A stretch of 64,000 nucleotides of DNA. Source: Chromobacterium violaceum ATCC 12472. Lineage in GTDB: Bacteria > Pseudomonadota > Gammaproteobacteria > Burkholderiales > Chromobacteriaceae. Position numbers and translations under genes: made by a program. This document shows positions 47,643 to 58,300 of the stretch, piece after piece; position 1 is the first letter of the stretch; each line of letters begins with the position of its first letter. Where the stretch lies: positions 1,178,001 to 1,242,000 of the forward strand of contig NC_005085.1 in the NCBI RefSeq assembly GCF_000007705.1, read 5' to 3'. The notes beneath the pieces were generated by a model that was given only the letters and a program-made list of their open reading frames with translations, was not told the origin of the DNA and did not search any database.

Positions 47643-49319
47643 TCAGAGCGGGGGAGCCAGCCACGCTTTGCCGAAATCCATCCAGCCGCACTGCGCCAGC
47701 GTGACGCCCCGCAGCTGCGGCGCGAATTCCATCGTCTGGACATGATGCCGCAGCGGAATCAGGCTGGCTTCCTCCACCAGCGTTCGCGCCAGCGCTTCGT
47801 AGCCTTGCCAGCGCCGCTCCGCGTCCGGTTCCATCGCCAGTCTTCTTTCCGTTAGCCGGATTTTTTGTCGAGTCCCTTCTTCCAGCCAATGGCGATAGCC
47901 GGCATCCTGGCACAGCCATTGGTAGACGCCGAAATCCACATCGTCGGCCATCACTTCGCCGGTCAGCAGCAGGTCCGCGTCATCTAGCCAGTCGTAGCGG
48001 GCGAAATCGGGATAGGACATGACGGTCAGCGCGATCCGGCTGCCAATGTCGCGCAAGCGGCGCGCCACGGCCTCGGCCAGCTCGATATGGGCCGGCAGTT
48101 GGTAGGTGACCAGCCGCAGCGTCGGCGGCAGGCGCGGGGGCTGCGGCTGGACGGGCGCCGGGCGGTGCCGCCATTGCGGCAGCATGCCCAGCGCCGGCTC
48201 GCCGGCAAGCGCGGCTTGCCAGACGGTTGGGTGCAGCCAGTCGGCCAGCGTCCGCCGTTGAGCGGCGTCCAGCCGGGCCGGGTTCGCGGCCAGATAGCTG
48301 CAGCCGGCCTCCAGTTGCTGCAGTGATGGCCGGACTGCGGGCTTATCCGGGTGGCAGAAGCGGGCATCCAGCCGGGCCCGCACATCCGGATCGTCCACCA
48401 CCCAGATATCCACGGCGTCCAAGAGCGGCCTTTCTTTCCAGTGGCGGTCGAAGGCGCGCAGCGTGGCGCGGTAGTCGTTGTTGGCTTCCAGCTTGAACGC
48501 GCCGGTGCCGATGGGGAAGCGGCCGAAGTCGGCTTGCGGCCAGCGGTCGCGCGGCAGGATGGTGGCGGCGCTGTCGGCCAGCCGCCGCGGCAGCAAGGCG
48601 TCGGGGCGGGCCAGGCGGATGTCGACGGTCAGCGGCGCGGGCAGGCTCACATTTTCCATATGGAGCAGCAGGCCCTGGTGCGGACCGGCCTCGTCGCGCA
48701 AGCGCAGCAGGCTCTGGCGGACGTCTTCGCCATCCAGCGCGCGGCCATGGTGGAAGGCGACGCCGGGGCGCAGATGGAAGCGCCAGTTCCGCCATGCGCC
48801 GTCATGGCTCCAGTGGTGGGCCAGCGCCGGGACGATTTCCCCCTGGGCGCGGTTGTAGCGGGTCAGGCCGTCGAAGATCTGGCGGATCAGGTGGCATTCG
48901 GTGCGGCGATTGATCCGGACCGGGTCCAGGCTGTGCAGCGGCCGGTAGAAGGGCAGGCGCAGCGTTTGCGGTTCGGCCGGCGACACGCCGAGATAAGCGG
49001 GCAGCAGCTCGGCCACTTGGCTGCGGGCGGCTGCGGGCAGCAAGCGCATCGCCTTTTCGATGTCGCCAGCGGCCAGGTGGGCGCGCACCGCTTCCGTTTC
49101 CAACTGGCCTGTCGGCGCGAGCAGGCGCAGCCGCGACGGATGGCCGCGCCCCAGGCCGGGTAGCCATCGCAGCCAGCCGTTTGCCGCCATGCTCTGCAGC
49201 AGTTCGCGGGCATGGCGCGGGCTGCAATGCAGGGCGGCGGCGATGTCTGCCAGCCGCGCCGGGCCGTCGTGCGCGGGGAAGGCCAGGCTCAGGCGCTGGT
49301 AGTGTTGGAGCAGGCGCAT
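47643..49319 (-). CDS. SgrR-like transcriptional regulator, copy 1
   Basis: This 558-residue protein has an N-terminal winged helix (residues 1-80, LADIAAALHCSPRHARELLQSM, then WLRWLPGLGRGHPSRL) and a C-terminal domain of the oligopeptide-binding (SBP_bac_5) type with YYRPLHSLDPVRINRRTE-like FYRPLHSLDPVRINRRTE and ALAHHW, as in E. coli SgrR. SgrR responds to sugar-phosphate stress. I start at 49319, where MRLLQHYQRL aligns with SgrR and the copy at 63184. An in-frame ATG at 49400 would add 27 residues. It is divergent from an MFS transporter, as sgrR is from setA. Confidence 0.84.
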   Translation of the reverse strand: MRLLQHYQRLSLAFPAHDGPARLADIAAALHCSPRHARELLQSMAANGWLRWLPGLGRGHPSRLRLLAPTGQLETEAVRAHLAAGDIEKAMRLLPAAARSQVAELLPAYLGVSPAEPQTLRLPFYRPLHSLDPVRINRRTECHLIRQIFDGLTRYNRAQGEIVPALAHHWSHDGAWRNWRFHLRPGVAFHHGRALDGEDVRQSLLRLRDEAGPHQGLLLHMENVSLPAPLTVDIRLARPDALLPRRLADSAATILPRDRWPQADFGRFPIGTGAFKLEANNDYRATLRAFDRHWKERPLLDAVDIWVVDDPDVRARLDARFCHPDKPAVRPSLQQLEAGCSYLAANPARLDAAQRRTLADWLHPTVWQAALAGEPALGMLPQWRHRPAPVQPQPPRLPPTLRLVTYQLPAHIELAEAVARRLRDIGSRIALTVMSYPDFARYDWLDDADLLLTGEVMADDVDFGVYQWLCQDAGYRHWLEEGTRQKIRLTERRLAMEPDAERRWQGYEALARTLVEEASLIPLRHHVQTMEFAPQLRGVTLAQCGWMDFGKAWLAPPL

Positions 49320-49345
49320 AAAAGGGGAGGAATGGCTTTGATCTG

Positions 49346-49367
49346 TTCCGTTTTTGTTCCCGCTTTT
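49346..49367. promoter_or_regulatory. Candidate SgrR-like operator, locus 1
   Basis: TTCCGTTTT (49346-49354) and TTCCCGCTTTT (49357-49367) lie in tandem in the 90-bp gap between the regulator and the MFS gene. Close variants, TTCCGCTTT in inverted orientation, occur in the equivalent gap of the second locus. Regulator binding is inferred. Confidence 0.45.
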
Positions 49368-49409
49368 GTGCCGGATACTGCCGCTTCTGTCAAATGTCAT
49401 GGAGCGCGC

Positions 49410-50612
49410 ATGTCCGCGGTTTCTTCTTCTTTATGGCGGCAGCCGGTGTTCGCCGGCTTGTTCGCATCCACCGCATTGCTAGCGCTGGGCGGCCAGATCT
49501 ACCAGTTGGCGCTGCCCTTGATCCTGTACGAGCTGACCCATTCGCTGGCGGCGATGAGCAATCTGCGCGCGGTGGAGTTTCTGCCCAATCTGCTGCTGGC
49601 GGTGTTCATCGGCGTGTGGGTGGACCGGGTGTGCCGCCGCAGCTGGGCGCAGCGTGCCTTGCTGGTGATGGCTGCGCTGCTGGGCGTTTGCGCGCTGGCG
49701 TTGGCCGGCGGCCGGATGGCTGCATGGCTGTTTTATCCGCTGACCTTCTGCGTGATGCTGTGCAACTACGTGACCGCCATCTGCCGGATGGCGCTGGTGA
49801 AAGAGAGCGTGCCGCCGGCGCAGTTGGTGCAGGCCAATGGCTATCTGGGCAGCTTGTTCGACGTGTTCGCCGTCAGCGGCCCGATGCTGTCCGGCCTGCT
49901 GATCGCCTGGGCCAGCCCGCACTGGAGCCTGGGCGCGCCGGCGCTGATGTTCTTGTTGTCGGCGGCGCTGATGGCCAGGGTGCCGGCGCAAGGGCCGGGA
50001 CAGGCCGGCGAGCGGCGCTTTCTGGCGGAGCTGGCCGCCGGCTGGCGGACACTGCGCGGCAACGCGGCGCTGTGGCAGTTGAGCTGGGTGGTGGTGCTGG
50101 CCAATGGCGCGGCCGGCGTGGCCGAGGTCTTGTTCTTGTTTCGCGCCCGCGACCAGCTCGGCTTCTCGCCCAGCCAACTGGGACTGCTGTTCGGCTGCGC
50201 CGGCGCGGGCGGCATCGCGGCCGGCTTGTGCGTGGCGAGGGTGAGAGCGGCGCTGGGCCTGGGACGGATGATCTGTCTGGCGCTGCTGCTGGAAGCCGGC
50301 GGCATGGCGGCCCAGGCGGTGTTGAGCGAGATGCCGTGGCTGGCGGGCGCGATGGCGCTGCAGAGCTTTGTCGTGGTGTGCGGCAATGTCGGGGTGTGGA
50401 GCTACCGGCAGGAGGCGACGCCCGCGGCGCTGATCGGCCGCGTGTCCGGGCTGACCGGCTCCTTGTTCAAGCTGCTGATGCCGCTGGCGCTGGTTTTGGG
50501 CGGCGTGTTGTCGGCCGGCATGCCGCTGCGGGACTTGATGCTGGCGACGGCGGCGTGGCAGGCGGGCGCGGGCGCGCTTGCCTGGCTCAGCCGGGTGAGG
50601 GCGGTGGCGTAG
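49410..50612 (+). CDS. MFS exporter paired with SgrR-like regulator
   Basis: This 400-residue major facilitator has about twelve transmembrane segments. It starts MSAVSSSLWRQPVFAGLFASTALLALGG, with the MFS loop IGVWVDRVCRRSWAQRALL between TM2 and TM3 and AVSGPMLSGLLIAW later. The substrate could be a sugar or drug, by analogy with SetA next to SgrR. GGAG five bases before the ATG at 49410 supports this start. It is unusual in being larger-family than SetA, so the pair may respond to another solute. Confidence 0.85.
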   Translation: MSAVSSSLWRQPVFAGLFASTALLALGGQIYQLALPLILYELTHSLAAMSNLRAVEFLPNLLLAVFIGVWVDRVCRRSWAQRALLVMAALLGVCALALAGGRMAAWLFYPLTFCVMLCNYVTAICRMALVKESVPPAQLVQANGYLGSLFDVFAVSGPMLSGLLIAWASPHWSLGAPALMFLLSAALMARVPAQGPGQAGERRFLAELAAGWRTLRGNAALWQLSWVVVLANGAAGVAEVLFLFRARDQLGFSPSQLGLLFGCAGAGGIAAGLCVARVRAALGLGRMICLALLLEAGGMAAQAVLSEMPWLAGAMALQSFVVVCGNVGVWSYRQEATPAALIGRVSGLTGSLFKLLMPLALVLGGVLSAGMPLRDLMLATAAWQAGAGALAWLSRVRAVA

Positions 50613-50635
50613 TCCAGCCGTCGGCCAGGCAAAGA

Positions 50636-50659
50636 AAACGGCCCGCTTGCGGGCCGTTT
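50636..50659. terminator. Bidirectional terminator between MFS gene and ccoH
   Basis: An 11-bp perfect stem (AAACGGCCCGC pairing with GCGGGCCGTTT, loop TT) ends the minus-strand cco transcript, where it is followed by TCTTTGCC. It can also serve the MFS gene. Confidence 0.8.
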
Positions 50660-50682
50660 CGATAGGGATGCGAGTTTGGCGC

Positions 50683-51216
50683 TCAGTGCTCGGCCGGCTC
50701 CAGATGGGGCTGGCCCAGCATCACCATCTGTCCCGAGCCGGGCTTCCACTCGCCCTGGATCCGCCATTTCTTGTCATGGTCTTCCAGCTGCACGTACCAG
50801 TGATTGGCGTTGACCGGGATCTTGGGCAGGATGCCCTGGTACAGATTGGGGCCGGCCATGGTCATCACGGCGGACAGGTCGTAATCGTCCTGGGCCGGGT
50901 GGATCATGCGCAGCGACAGGGTGTCCGGCAGCTTGACCTTGCTGGCGGTGACCAGGCGCAGGCTGCGGCCGTCGCTGCCGAACATCAGCTGGGCGGACAG
51001 GCCCATCTGGGCGGCGGCCTTGTCGCGGCGCAGCTCCATATTGATCGCTTTGCCCTTCTTGTAATAGTCGTCGGTGACCAGGCCGTCGTCGGACTTGATC
51101 GCCGCCATCAGGAAGAAGATGCCGACGACCACGGACACCGCCGGCAGGCCGAACAGTATCCAGGGCCAGGGCTCCTTGTACCAGGGGCGGGCGGGGTGGT
51201 GGGCGGTGTGTTGCAT
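50683..51216 (-). CDS. ccoH: FixH-family protein (cbb3 oxidase assembly)
   Basis: This 177-residue protein has one N-terminal transmembrane segment (WPWILFGLPAVSVVVGIFFLMAAI) followed by a periplasmic FixH domain (KSDDGLVTDDYYKKGKAINMELRRDKAAA). CcoH is needed for stable assembly of cbb3 oxidase. It follows ccoG with one base between. No ccoI or ccoS follows before the terminator, so these must lie elsewhere or be absent. Confidence 0.88.
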   Translation of the reverse strand: MQHTAHHPARPWYKEPWPWILFGLPAVSVVVGIFFLMAAIKSDDGLVTDDYYKKGKAINMELRRDKAAAQMGLSAQLMFGSDGRSLRLVTASKVKLPDTLSLRMIHPAQDDYDLSAVMTMAGPNLYQGILPKIPVNANHWYVQLEDHDKKWRIQGEWKPGSGQMVMLGQPHLEPAEH

Positions 51217-51217
51217 G

Positions 51218-52651
51218 TCATTCTCCGATGAAGCTGGATTTTTCTTCTACCCGCAGCGAGGGATCGCCGGCGGATTCTACGATGAAGCGGATCGGGTGGC
51301 TGCCCTTGGTCGCGTACTGCGGGTCGGCCTCCACGTGCACGGTGGCGCTGTCGGTGGCGGCGGCGGGAATGGCCACCAGCGGCGTTTCGGTCTTGACCTT
51401 GATGTCGGGCAGGCCTTCCGCTGTGATGCGGAATTGCTGCGGATGTTCCGTGGTGTTGATGATCTTGATGATGTAGGTGTTTTCCAGCCAGCCCTCATCG
51501 GTCTCGCGCACCAGCGACGCGCGGTCGCGCAGGATGTCCACCTTGAACGGCTTGCGCATCGCCAGCGAGGCGACGGCGGCGATGATCACCGCGCTCAGCA
51601 CCAGCATGTACAGCACCACGCGGGGCCGTTTCAGCCGCGACGCGATTTCCTTTTCCGGGTACTTGCCTTCCAGCGCGTTCTCGGTGGTGTAGCGGATCAG
51701 GCCGCGCGGGTAGCCCATCTTGTCCATCACTTCGTCGCAGGCGTCGATGCAGGCGGCGCAGCCTATGCACTCGTATTGCAGGCCGTTGCGGATGTCGATG
51801 CCCACCGGGCACACCTGCACGCAGATGCTGCAGTTGATGCAGGAGCCCAGGCCCTGCTCCTTCGGATCCGTGCCCTTCTTGCGCGCGCCGCGCGGCTCGC
51901 CGCGGGCCTCGTCGTAGGAGATGATCAGCGTGTCGGCGTCGAACATCACGCTCTGGAAGCGGGCGTAGGGGCACATGTACTTGCACACCTGCTCGCGCAT
52001 GAAGCCGGCGAACAGATAGGTGAAGCCGCCGTAGAAGAACATCCAGAACGTTTCCCACGGGCCGTAGCCGAAGGTGGGCAGCGCCGCGACCAGGCTGCGG
52101 ATCGGCGTGAAATAGCCGACCAGGGTGAAGCCGGTCCACAGCGAGAACGCGATCATGATGAAGTGCTTGGTCGACTTCAGCCTGAGCTTGCGCAAGCCCA
52201 TCGGCGAGGCGTCAAGCTTGATGCGTTTGTTGCGGTCGCCCTCCACCCATTGTTCTATCCACAGCATGATCTCGGTGTACACCGTCTGCGGACAGGAGTA
52301 GCCGCACCATAGCCGGCCGGCGATGGTGGTCCAGGTGAACAGGCCGAAGGCGCAGCACATCAACAGCGCGGCCAGGTAGACGAAGTCCTGCGGCCAGACG
52401 GTGAGGCCGAACAGGTAGAACTTGCGGTCCGCCAGGTCGAACAGCACCGCCTGGCGGCCGTTCCATTGCAGCCAGGGCAGGCCCAGGTAGACCAGCTGGG
52501 TGCCGAGCACGAACAGGATGCGCAGATTGTTGAACATGCCCTTGGCGGCGCGGACGTAGATTTTCTTTTGGGATTCGTACAGCGAGACGGTTTCTTTGTC
52601 CTGGCCGGCGGCTTCAACCTTGATCGGAATTTTCTTCAGCGATTCGGACAT
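51218..52651 (-). CDS. ccoG: Cytochrome c oxidase accessory protein CcoG (FixG)
   Basis: This 477-residue inner-membrane protein has four to five transmembrane segments and two [4Fe-4S] ferredoxin-like motifs: CINCSICVQVCPVG and CIGCAACIDACDEVMDKMG. The first membrane region carries WCGYSCPQTVYTEIM, another conserved Cys-containing segment. CcoG is the cupric reductase that helps insert copper into cbb3 oxidase. It is separated from ccoP by a 124-bp gap holding a strong hairpin. Confidence 0.94.
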   Translation of the reverse strand: MSESLKKIPIKVEAAGQDKETVSLYESQKKIYVRAAKGMFNNLRILFVLGTQLVYLGLPWLQWNGRQAVLFDLADRKFYLFGLTVWPQDFVYLAALLMCCAFGLFTWTTIAGRLWCGYSCPQTVYTEIMLWIEQWVEGDRNKRIKLDASPMGLRKLRLKSTKHFIMIAFSLWTGFTLVGYFTPIRSLVAALPTFGYGPWETFWMFFYGGFTYLFAGFMREQVCKYMCPYARFQSVMFDADTLIISYDEARGEPRGARKKGTDPKEQGLGSCINCSICVQVCPVGIDIRNGLQYECIGCAACIDACDEVMDKMGYPRGLIRYTTENALEGKYPEKEIASRLKRPRVVLYMLVLSAVIIAAVASLAMRKPFKVDILRDRASLVRETDEGWLENTYIIKIINTTEHPQQFRITAEGLPDIKVKTETPLVAIPAAATDSATVHVEADPQYATKGSHPIRFIVESAGDPSLRVEEKSSFIGE

Positions 52652-52730
52652 GTCGTTTTCCTGAAGAGGGTTTGGTGAAACTCACCGGGCGATGCGCTCT
52701 ACCAAAGCCTCTGGGTGGGTGGGAGGCGAA

Positions 52731-52761
52731 GCGCGCCGCCCGCTCGGGGCGGGCGGCGCGC
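52731..52761 (-). promoter_or_regulatory. Strong hairpin between ccoP and ccoG
   Basis: A 13-bp GC-only stem (GCGCGCCGCCCGC pairing with GCGGGCGGCGCGC) with a five-base loop lies between ccoNOQP and ccoGH. There is no T-run on either side, so it more likely stabilises the upstream RNA or attenuates transcription than terminates it fully. Confidence 0.6.
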
Positions 52762-52775
52762 GATGGCGAAGCGTG

Positions 52776-53705
52776 TTACTGCTGGGCCTTCGGGTTGTTG
52801 GACAGGCTCCAGACGTAGGCGGCCAGCAAGTGGACCTTGCCTTCGCCGAGGAAGTCCTTCCAGGCCGGCATCTGGCCGTTGCGGCCGTTGGTGATGGTTT
52901 CGATGATGGCCTTCTCGGTGCCGCCGTACAGCCAGCTGCCGGACGGGTGGGTCAGGTTGGGCGCGCCCAGCTGCTGGTTGCCCTTGCCGTCCGGACCGTG
53001 GCAGGTCGCGCATACCGCGGCGAAGGTTTCCTTGCCTCGGGCGGCGCGCTCCGCGTCGTACTTCTTCTTGTGAGCGGACAGCGACATCACGTAGTTGGCC
53101 ACATCCTTGACCTTTTCCTCGCCGAAAGCGGCGCCCCAGGCCGGCATCTGGCCGTGGCGTCCATTCAGGATAGTGGTCTTGATGGTGTCCGGCTCGCCGC
53201 CGTACATCCAGTCATGGCTGACCAGGTTGGGGAAGCCCTTGGCGCCGCGGGCGTCCGCGCCGTGGCACTGCACGCAGTAGGTCTGGAACAGGCGGCGGCC
53301 CATTTCCTGCGCCTTGGGATCGGCGGCGACCGATTTCAGGTCCTGCTTCAGATACTTGTCGTACAAGGGCTGGTATTTCAGCTCGGCAGCCTTGCTTTCC
53401 GCCTTGTACTGGTCGACCTGGGTCCAGCCGAACAGGCCCTTGTAGTCGCCGAGGCCGGGATACAGCGCCAGGTAGACGATGCCGAAGATCAGCGTGATGT
53501 AGAACATCAGCATCCACCAGCGCGGCAGCGGGTTGTTGTACTCGGCCAGGTCGCCGTCCCAGATGTGGCCGGTGATGTCGACTTCCTCGCCCTTCTTGAC
53601 CGTGGTCTTGGATTGGGTGAACACCAGCAGCGTCAGGCCGATGATGCCGCCCAGCACGATCACGATGATCCAGATGTTCCAGAAACCGCTTGTGAATTGA
53701 CTCAT
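52776..53705 (-). CDS. ccoP: cbb3-type cytochrome c oxidase subunit III
   Basis: This 309-residue membrane-anchored dihaem cytochrome c carries electrons to the CcoN centre. Two CxxCH haem sites lie at residues 144-148 (CVQCH) and 232-236 (CATCH). The N-terminus has two transmembrane segments (WIIVIVLGGIIGLTLLVF and MLMFYITLIFGIVYLAL). The start overlaps the ccoQ stop by four bases, showing coupling. Confidence 0.95.
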   Translation of the reverse strand: MSQFTSGFWNIWIIVIVLGGIIGLTLLVFTQSKTTVKKGEEVDITGHIWDGDLAEYNNPLPRWWMLMFYITLIFGIVYLALYPGLGDYKGLFGWTQVDQYKAESKAAELKYQPLYDKYLKQDLKSVAADPKAQEMGRRLFQTYCVQCHGADARGAKGFPNLVSHDWMYGGEPDTIKTTILNGRHGQMPAWGAAFGEEKVKDVANYVMSLSAHKKKYDAERAARGKETFAAVCATCHGPDGKGNQQLGAPNLTHPSGSWLYGGTEKAIIETITNGRNGQMPAWKDFLGEGKVHLLAAYVWSLSNNPKAQQ

Positions 53706-53893
53706 TTTCTTGCTCCGTGGGAAGCCTCGTCATGCGTGGCTTCCTCTACCTTGTCGTCGTCCAGGAAGGGCAGGTTGGCCGCTTCCTCGTACCGGTTCTT
53801 GGAGCGTTTGCTGTAGGCCATGATCAACACCATGATGAAGAAGGCGAAGCAGACCACGGTGAACAGCGAACGCCCGAAAGTGACCCAGTCCAT
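53702..53893 (-). CDS. ccoQ: cbb3-type cytochrome c oxidase subunit CcoQ
   Basis: This 63-residue subunit has one N-terminal transmembrane helix (LFTVVCFAFFIMVLIMAYS) and a charged cytoplasmic tail (KRSKNRYEEAANLPFLDDD), the standard CcoQ layout. It stabilises the oxidase. It overlaps ccoP by four bases and starts three bases after ccoO. Confidence 0.92.
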   Translation of the reverse strand: MDWVTFGRSLFTVVCFAFFIMVLIMAYSKRSKNRYEEAANLPFLDDDKVEEATHDEASHGARK

Positions 53894-53896
53894 GGC

Positions 53897-54511
53897 TTAG
53901 CGCCTGTTCTTCACGGCAAGGCCCAGGCCTTGCAGGTAGGCGACGACGGCGTCCAGTTCGGATTTGCCCTCCACCTGGGACTTCGCCTCGGCGATGTCCT
54001 TGTCGGTGTACGGCACGCCGACTAGGCGCAGGGCTTCCATCTTCTTGGGCACCACGTCGGCGTCCGCCAGGTTCTTGGACAGCCACGGGAAGGCCGGCAT
54101 ATTGGACTCCGGCACCACGTCGCGCGGGTTGTTCAGGTGCACGCGGTGCCATTCGTCGGAATAGCGGCCGCCGACGCGGGCGAGGTCGGGGCCGGTGCGC
54201 TTGGAGCCCCACAGGAACGGATGGTCGTACACGGATTCGCCGGCCACCGAGTAGTGGCCGTAGCGTTCGGTTTCGGCGCGGAACGGGCGGATCATCTGGG
54301 TGTGGCAGGTGGTGCAGCCCTCGCGGATGTAGATGTCGCGGCCCGCCAGCTGCAGGGCGGTGAACGGCTTGACGCCGGCCACCGGTTCGGTCACGGATTT
54401 CTGGAACGCGAGCGGCAGGATTTCCACCAGGCCGGCCACGCTGACCACCAGCAGGGTCAGCACGATCAGCCAGCCCACATGCTCTTCAATCAGTTTCTGG
54501 ATTCTGTCCAT
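53897..54511 (-). CDS. ccoO: cbb3-type cytochrome c oxidase subunit II
   Basis: This 204-residue membrane-anchored monohaem cytochrome has one N-terminal transmembrane segment ([21 protein letters not shown]) and the haem site CTTCH at residues 66-70 in [13 protein letters not shown]. The [18 protein letters not shown] segment carries the methionine-side region. It follows ccoN after 15 bases. Confidence 0.95.
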   Translation of the reverse strand: MDRIQKLIEEHVGWLIVLTLLVVSVAGLVEILPLAFQKSVTEPVAGVKPFTALQLAGRDIYIREGCTTCHTQMIRPFRAETERYGHYSVAGESVYDHPFLWGSKRTGPDLARVGGRYSDEWHRVHLNNPRDVVPESNMPAFPWLSKNLADADVVPKKMEALRLVGVPYTDKDIAEAKSQVEGKSELDAVVAYLQGLGLAVKNRR

Positions 54512-54526
54512 GATTATTCTCGCCTG

Positions 54527-55951
<1,425 letters not shown>

Positions 55952-56297
55952 TTAAGGTTTTCTCCAAGGTTGCTAACTCAGAACATGACAAACCAAGGCG
56001 ACTTGAACTTTCCGGCTTCATCCCTATCTGGAGAATTGGAAAAGCAAGCCGCGGGGAACCGTTTTGCGAAAAGTCGAATCAGGTGCTTGACCTGTACCGA
56101 TAAGCTTTGATGTCTGTATTAGCAGTTCGGAAGCCTTTTCGATAGCACCAAATTTCCATGCATCCAATGCCGTTATTCTAAATCAAATGCCTTATGCGAG
56201 CCAGTTGCATAGCCGGCTTGGATCGATTCCTGTCTGTCCTAATTCTCGCGGTATGACGAGGGTAGCAATACGAATAGTACATGTTGCCACGCATGCA
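55952..56297 (-). promoter_or_regulatory. Long ccoN leader region
   Basis: The 346 bp between ccoN and its probable promoter contain no supported gene on either strand. No strong secondary structure or terminator is visible by eye. It would be a 5' leader of about 340 bases if the promoter at 56298-56338 is the main one. A second, nearer promoter cannot be ruled out. Confidence 0.4.
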
Positions 56298-56338
56298 ATT
56301 GTATTGGCCTGTCGGTATGACTTCTTGACATGGATCAA
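56298..56338 (-). promoter_or_regulatory. FNR/ANR-dependent promoter of ccoNOQP
   Basis: TTGACATGGATCAA (56325-56338), read on either strand, matches the FNR box TTGAY-N4-RTCAA fully. On the minus strand a TACAAT -10 (56303-56298) lies 31 bases from the box centre, putting the box at about -41.5, the class II activator position. This points to oxygen control of the cbb3 operon. On the plus strand the distance to the peptidase -10 (56376) does not fit. Confidence 0.72.
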
Positions 56339-56375
56339 TACGCCACGAGGGCCACCGCCGAAATCGCGGAAATGC

Positions 56376-56381
56376 TAGAAT
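56376..56381 (+). promoter_or_regulatory. Extended -10 of the M61 peptidase gene
   Basis: TGCTAGAAT (56373-56381) is an extended -10 box, 31 bases before the peptidase ATG. No clear -35 is seen, as is usual with extended -10 promoters. Confidence 0.45.
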
Positions 56382-56412
56382 CATCAAGTTTTGCAACGCT
56401 CGCAGGCCGATC

Positions 56413-58206
56413 ATGACTCAACCCGTCCCAGTACACTACACGCTGCGCCCGGTTTCGCCGGAGGCGCATCTGTTCGAGGCAACTGTCACCATCTCGCATC
56501 CAGCCAAGGATGGCCAGGTGTTTTTTCTGCCGGCGTGGATTCCCGGCAGTTATATGATCCGTGAATTTTCCAAGCACATCGTCGGGATGGCGGCCAGCGC
56601 CGGCGGCAAACCGGTGGCGCTGCGGCAGCTGGAAAAGAACCGCTGGCAGGCTGCGCCGGCCAAGGGCGCGCTGACGCTGCGCTATCAGGTTTACGCCTTC
56701 GACCTGTCGGTGCGCGGCGCCTACCTCGACGGCGAGCGCGGCTTCTTCAACGGCACCAGCGTGTTCCTGGCGGCGGAAGGCTACGAGGGCGAAGCCTGCA
56801 CCGTCGACATCCATGCGCCCGAGGGCAAGGCTTACGCCGAGTGGAAAGTCGCCACCAGCCTGCCGGCCGAGGACGTCAAGAAGAAGACCGGCTTTGGCCG
56901 CTATCGCGCCGCCGACTACGACGAGCTGATCGACCACCCGGTGGAAATGGGCGATTTCAAGAAGGTCAGCTTCAAGGCCTGCGGCGTGCCGCACGAGTTC
57001 GTCGTCTCCGGCCGCTTCCAGGGCGAGCTGAAACGATTGGCCGAAGACACCCGCAAGATCTGCGAATGCCAGATCAAGCTGTTCGGCGAGCCGGCGCCGT
57101 TCGACCGCTACGTGTTCATGCTCTTCGTCGGCAAGGACATCTACGGCGGCCTGGAGCACCGCGCGTCCACCGCGCTGGTGGCCAACCGCGACGACCTGCC
57201 CGCGCCGGGCGCGGCCGAGATCGGCGACGGCTACTTGAAGCTCTTGGGCCTGATCAGCCACGAATACTTCCACAGCTGGAACGTCAAGCGGATGAAGCCG
57301 GCGGCGTTCACCCCGTACGACCTGAACCGCGAAGGCATGACCCGCCTGCTGTGGGCGTTCGAGGGCATCACCTCCTATTACGACGACCTGACCCTGGTCC
57401 GCTGCGGCCTGATCGACGAGAAGCGCTACCTGGGCCTGTTGGCCGAAACCATCACCGGCGTGCAGCGCGGCGCCGGCCGCCTGAAGCAGACGCTCGAGCA
57501 GTCCAGCTTCGAGGCCTGGACCAAGTACTACCGCCAGGACGAGAACAGCCCCAACAGCATCGTCAGCTACTACACCAAGGGCTCGCTGGCCGCGCTGGCG
57601 CTGGACCTGCTGATTCGCCGCGACAGCAAGGGCAAGCAGTCGCTGGACGACGTGATGCGCGCGCTGTGGGCCAAATGGCTGGCCGACGGCAAGGGGCTGG
57701 AAGAAGGCGAATGGGAAAAGATCGCGATCGAAACCACCGGCCTCAAGCTGAAACCGTTCTTCGACCTGGCGCTGCGCAGCACCGGTGAGCTGCCGCTGGC
57801 CGAACTGCTGAAGAGCCAGGGCGTGGAGCTGAAGTTCGAAGCCGCGCAGGGCGCGTCCGACCGCGGCGGCGTGGTGGACGCCTTCGCCGGCAAGCCGGCG
57901 CCGCTGACGCTGGGCGTCAAGACCGCGGCCGACGCCGCCGGCGTCAAGCTGCTCCAGGTGCTGGATGGCGGCGCCGCGCAGGCGGCCGGCCTGTCCGGCG
58001 GCGACGTGGTGGTGGCGGTGGACAAGCTGCGCGCCTACGATCTGGACAAGCAGATTGCCCGTTTCGCGGCGGGCGACAAGATCAAGCTGCACGCTTTCCG
58101 CCGCGACGAACTGATGACTTTCGAGGTCGCGCCGCAAGCCGCGCCCGAGGATACCTGCCGCCTCAAGCTGGACGCGGGCGGCGGCAAATGGATTGCAGGC
58201 CGCTGA
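56413..58206 (+). CDS. M61-family metallopeptidase with PDZ domain
   Basis: This 597-residue peptidase resembles glycyl aminopeptidases of family M61. A beta-rich N-terminal domain leads to [20 protein letters not shown], then the catalytic domain with HEYFH at residues 283-287 ([17 protein letters not shown]) and the downstream zinc Glu in [17 protein letters not shown]-terminal PDZ domain (about 500-585) contains [20 protein letters not shown]. No signal peptide is seen. pepN follows 94 bases downstream, so the two may form a peptide-degradation operon. Substrate preference is known only for the family. Confidence 0.88.
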   Translation: MTQPVPVHYTLRPVSPEAHLFEATVTISHPAKDGQVFFLPAWIPGSYMIREFSKHIVGMAASAGGKPVALRQLEKNRWQAAPAKGALTLRYQVYAFDLSVRGAYLDGERGFFNGTSVFLAAEGYEGEACTVDIHAPEGKAYAEWKVATSLPAEDVKKKTGFGRYRAADYDELIDHPVEMGDFKKVSFKACGVPHEFVVSGRFQGELKRLAEDTRKICECQIKLFGEPAPFDRYVFMLFVGKDIYGGLEHRASTALVANRDDLPAPGAAEIGDGYLKLLGLISHEYFHSWNVKRMKPAAFTPYDLNREGMTRLLWAFEGITSYYDDLTLVRCGLIDEKRYLGLLAETITGVQRGAGRLKQTLEQSSFEAWTKYYRQDENSPNSIVSYYTKGSLAALALDLLIRRDSKGKQSLDDVMRALWAKWLADGKGLEEGEWEKIAIETTGLKLKPFFDLALRSTGELPLAELLKSQGVELKFEAAQGASDRGGVVDAFAGKPAPLTLGVKTAADAAGVKLLQVLDGGAAQAAGLSGGDVVVAVDKLRAYDLDKQIARFAAGDKIKLHAFRRDELMTFEVAPQAAPEDTCRLKLDAGGGKWIAGR

Positions 58207-58300
58207 CAGAACGGCCTATTTCGACCAAGAGCGGCGCCGACCCGGCGCCGCGCCGTCTATGAAAGAGACCGGCCACGAGCCGGACCGCAAGGAGACACGA

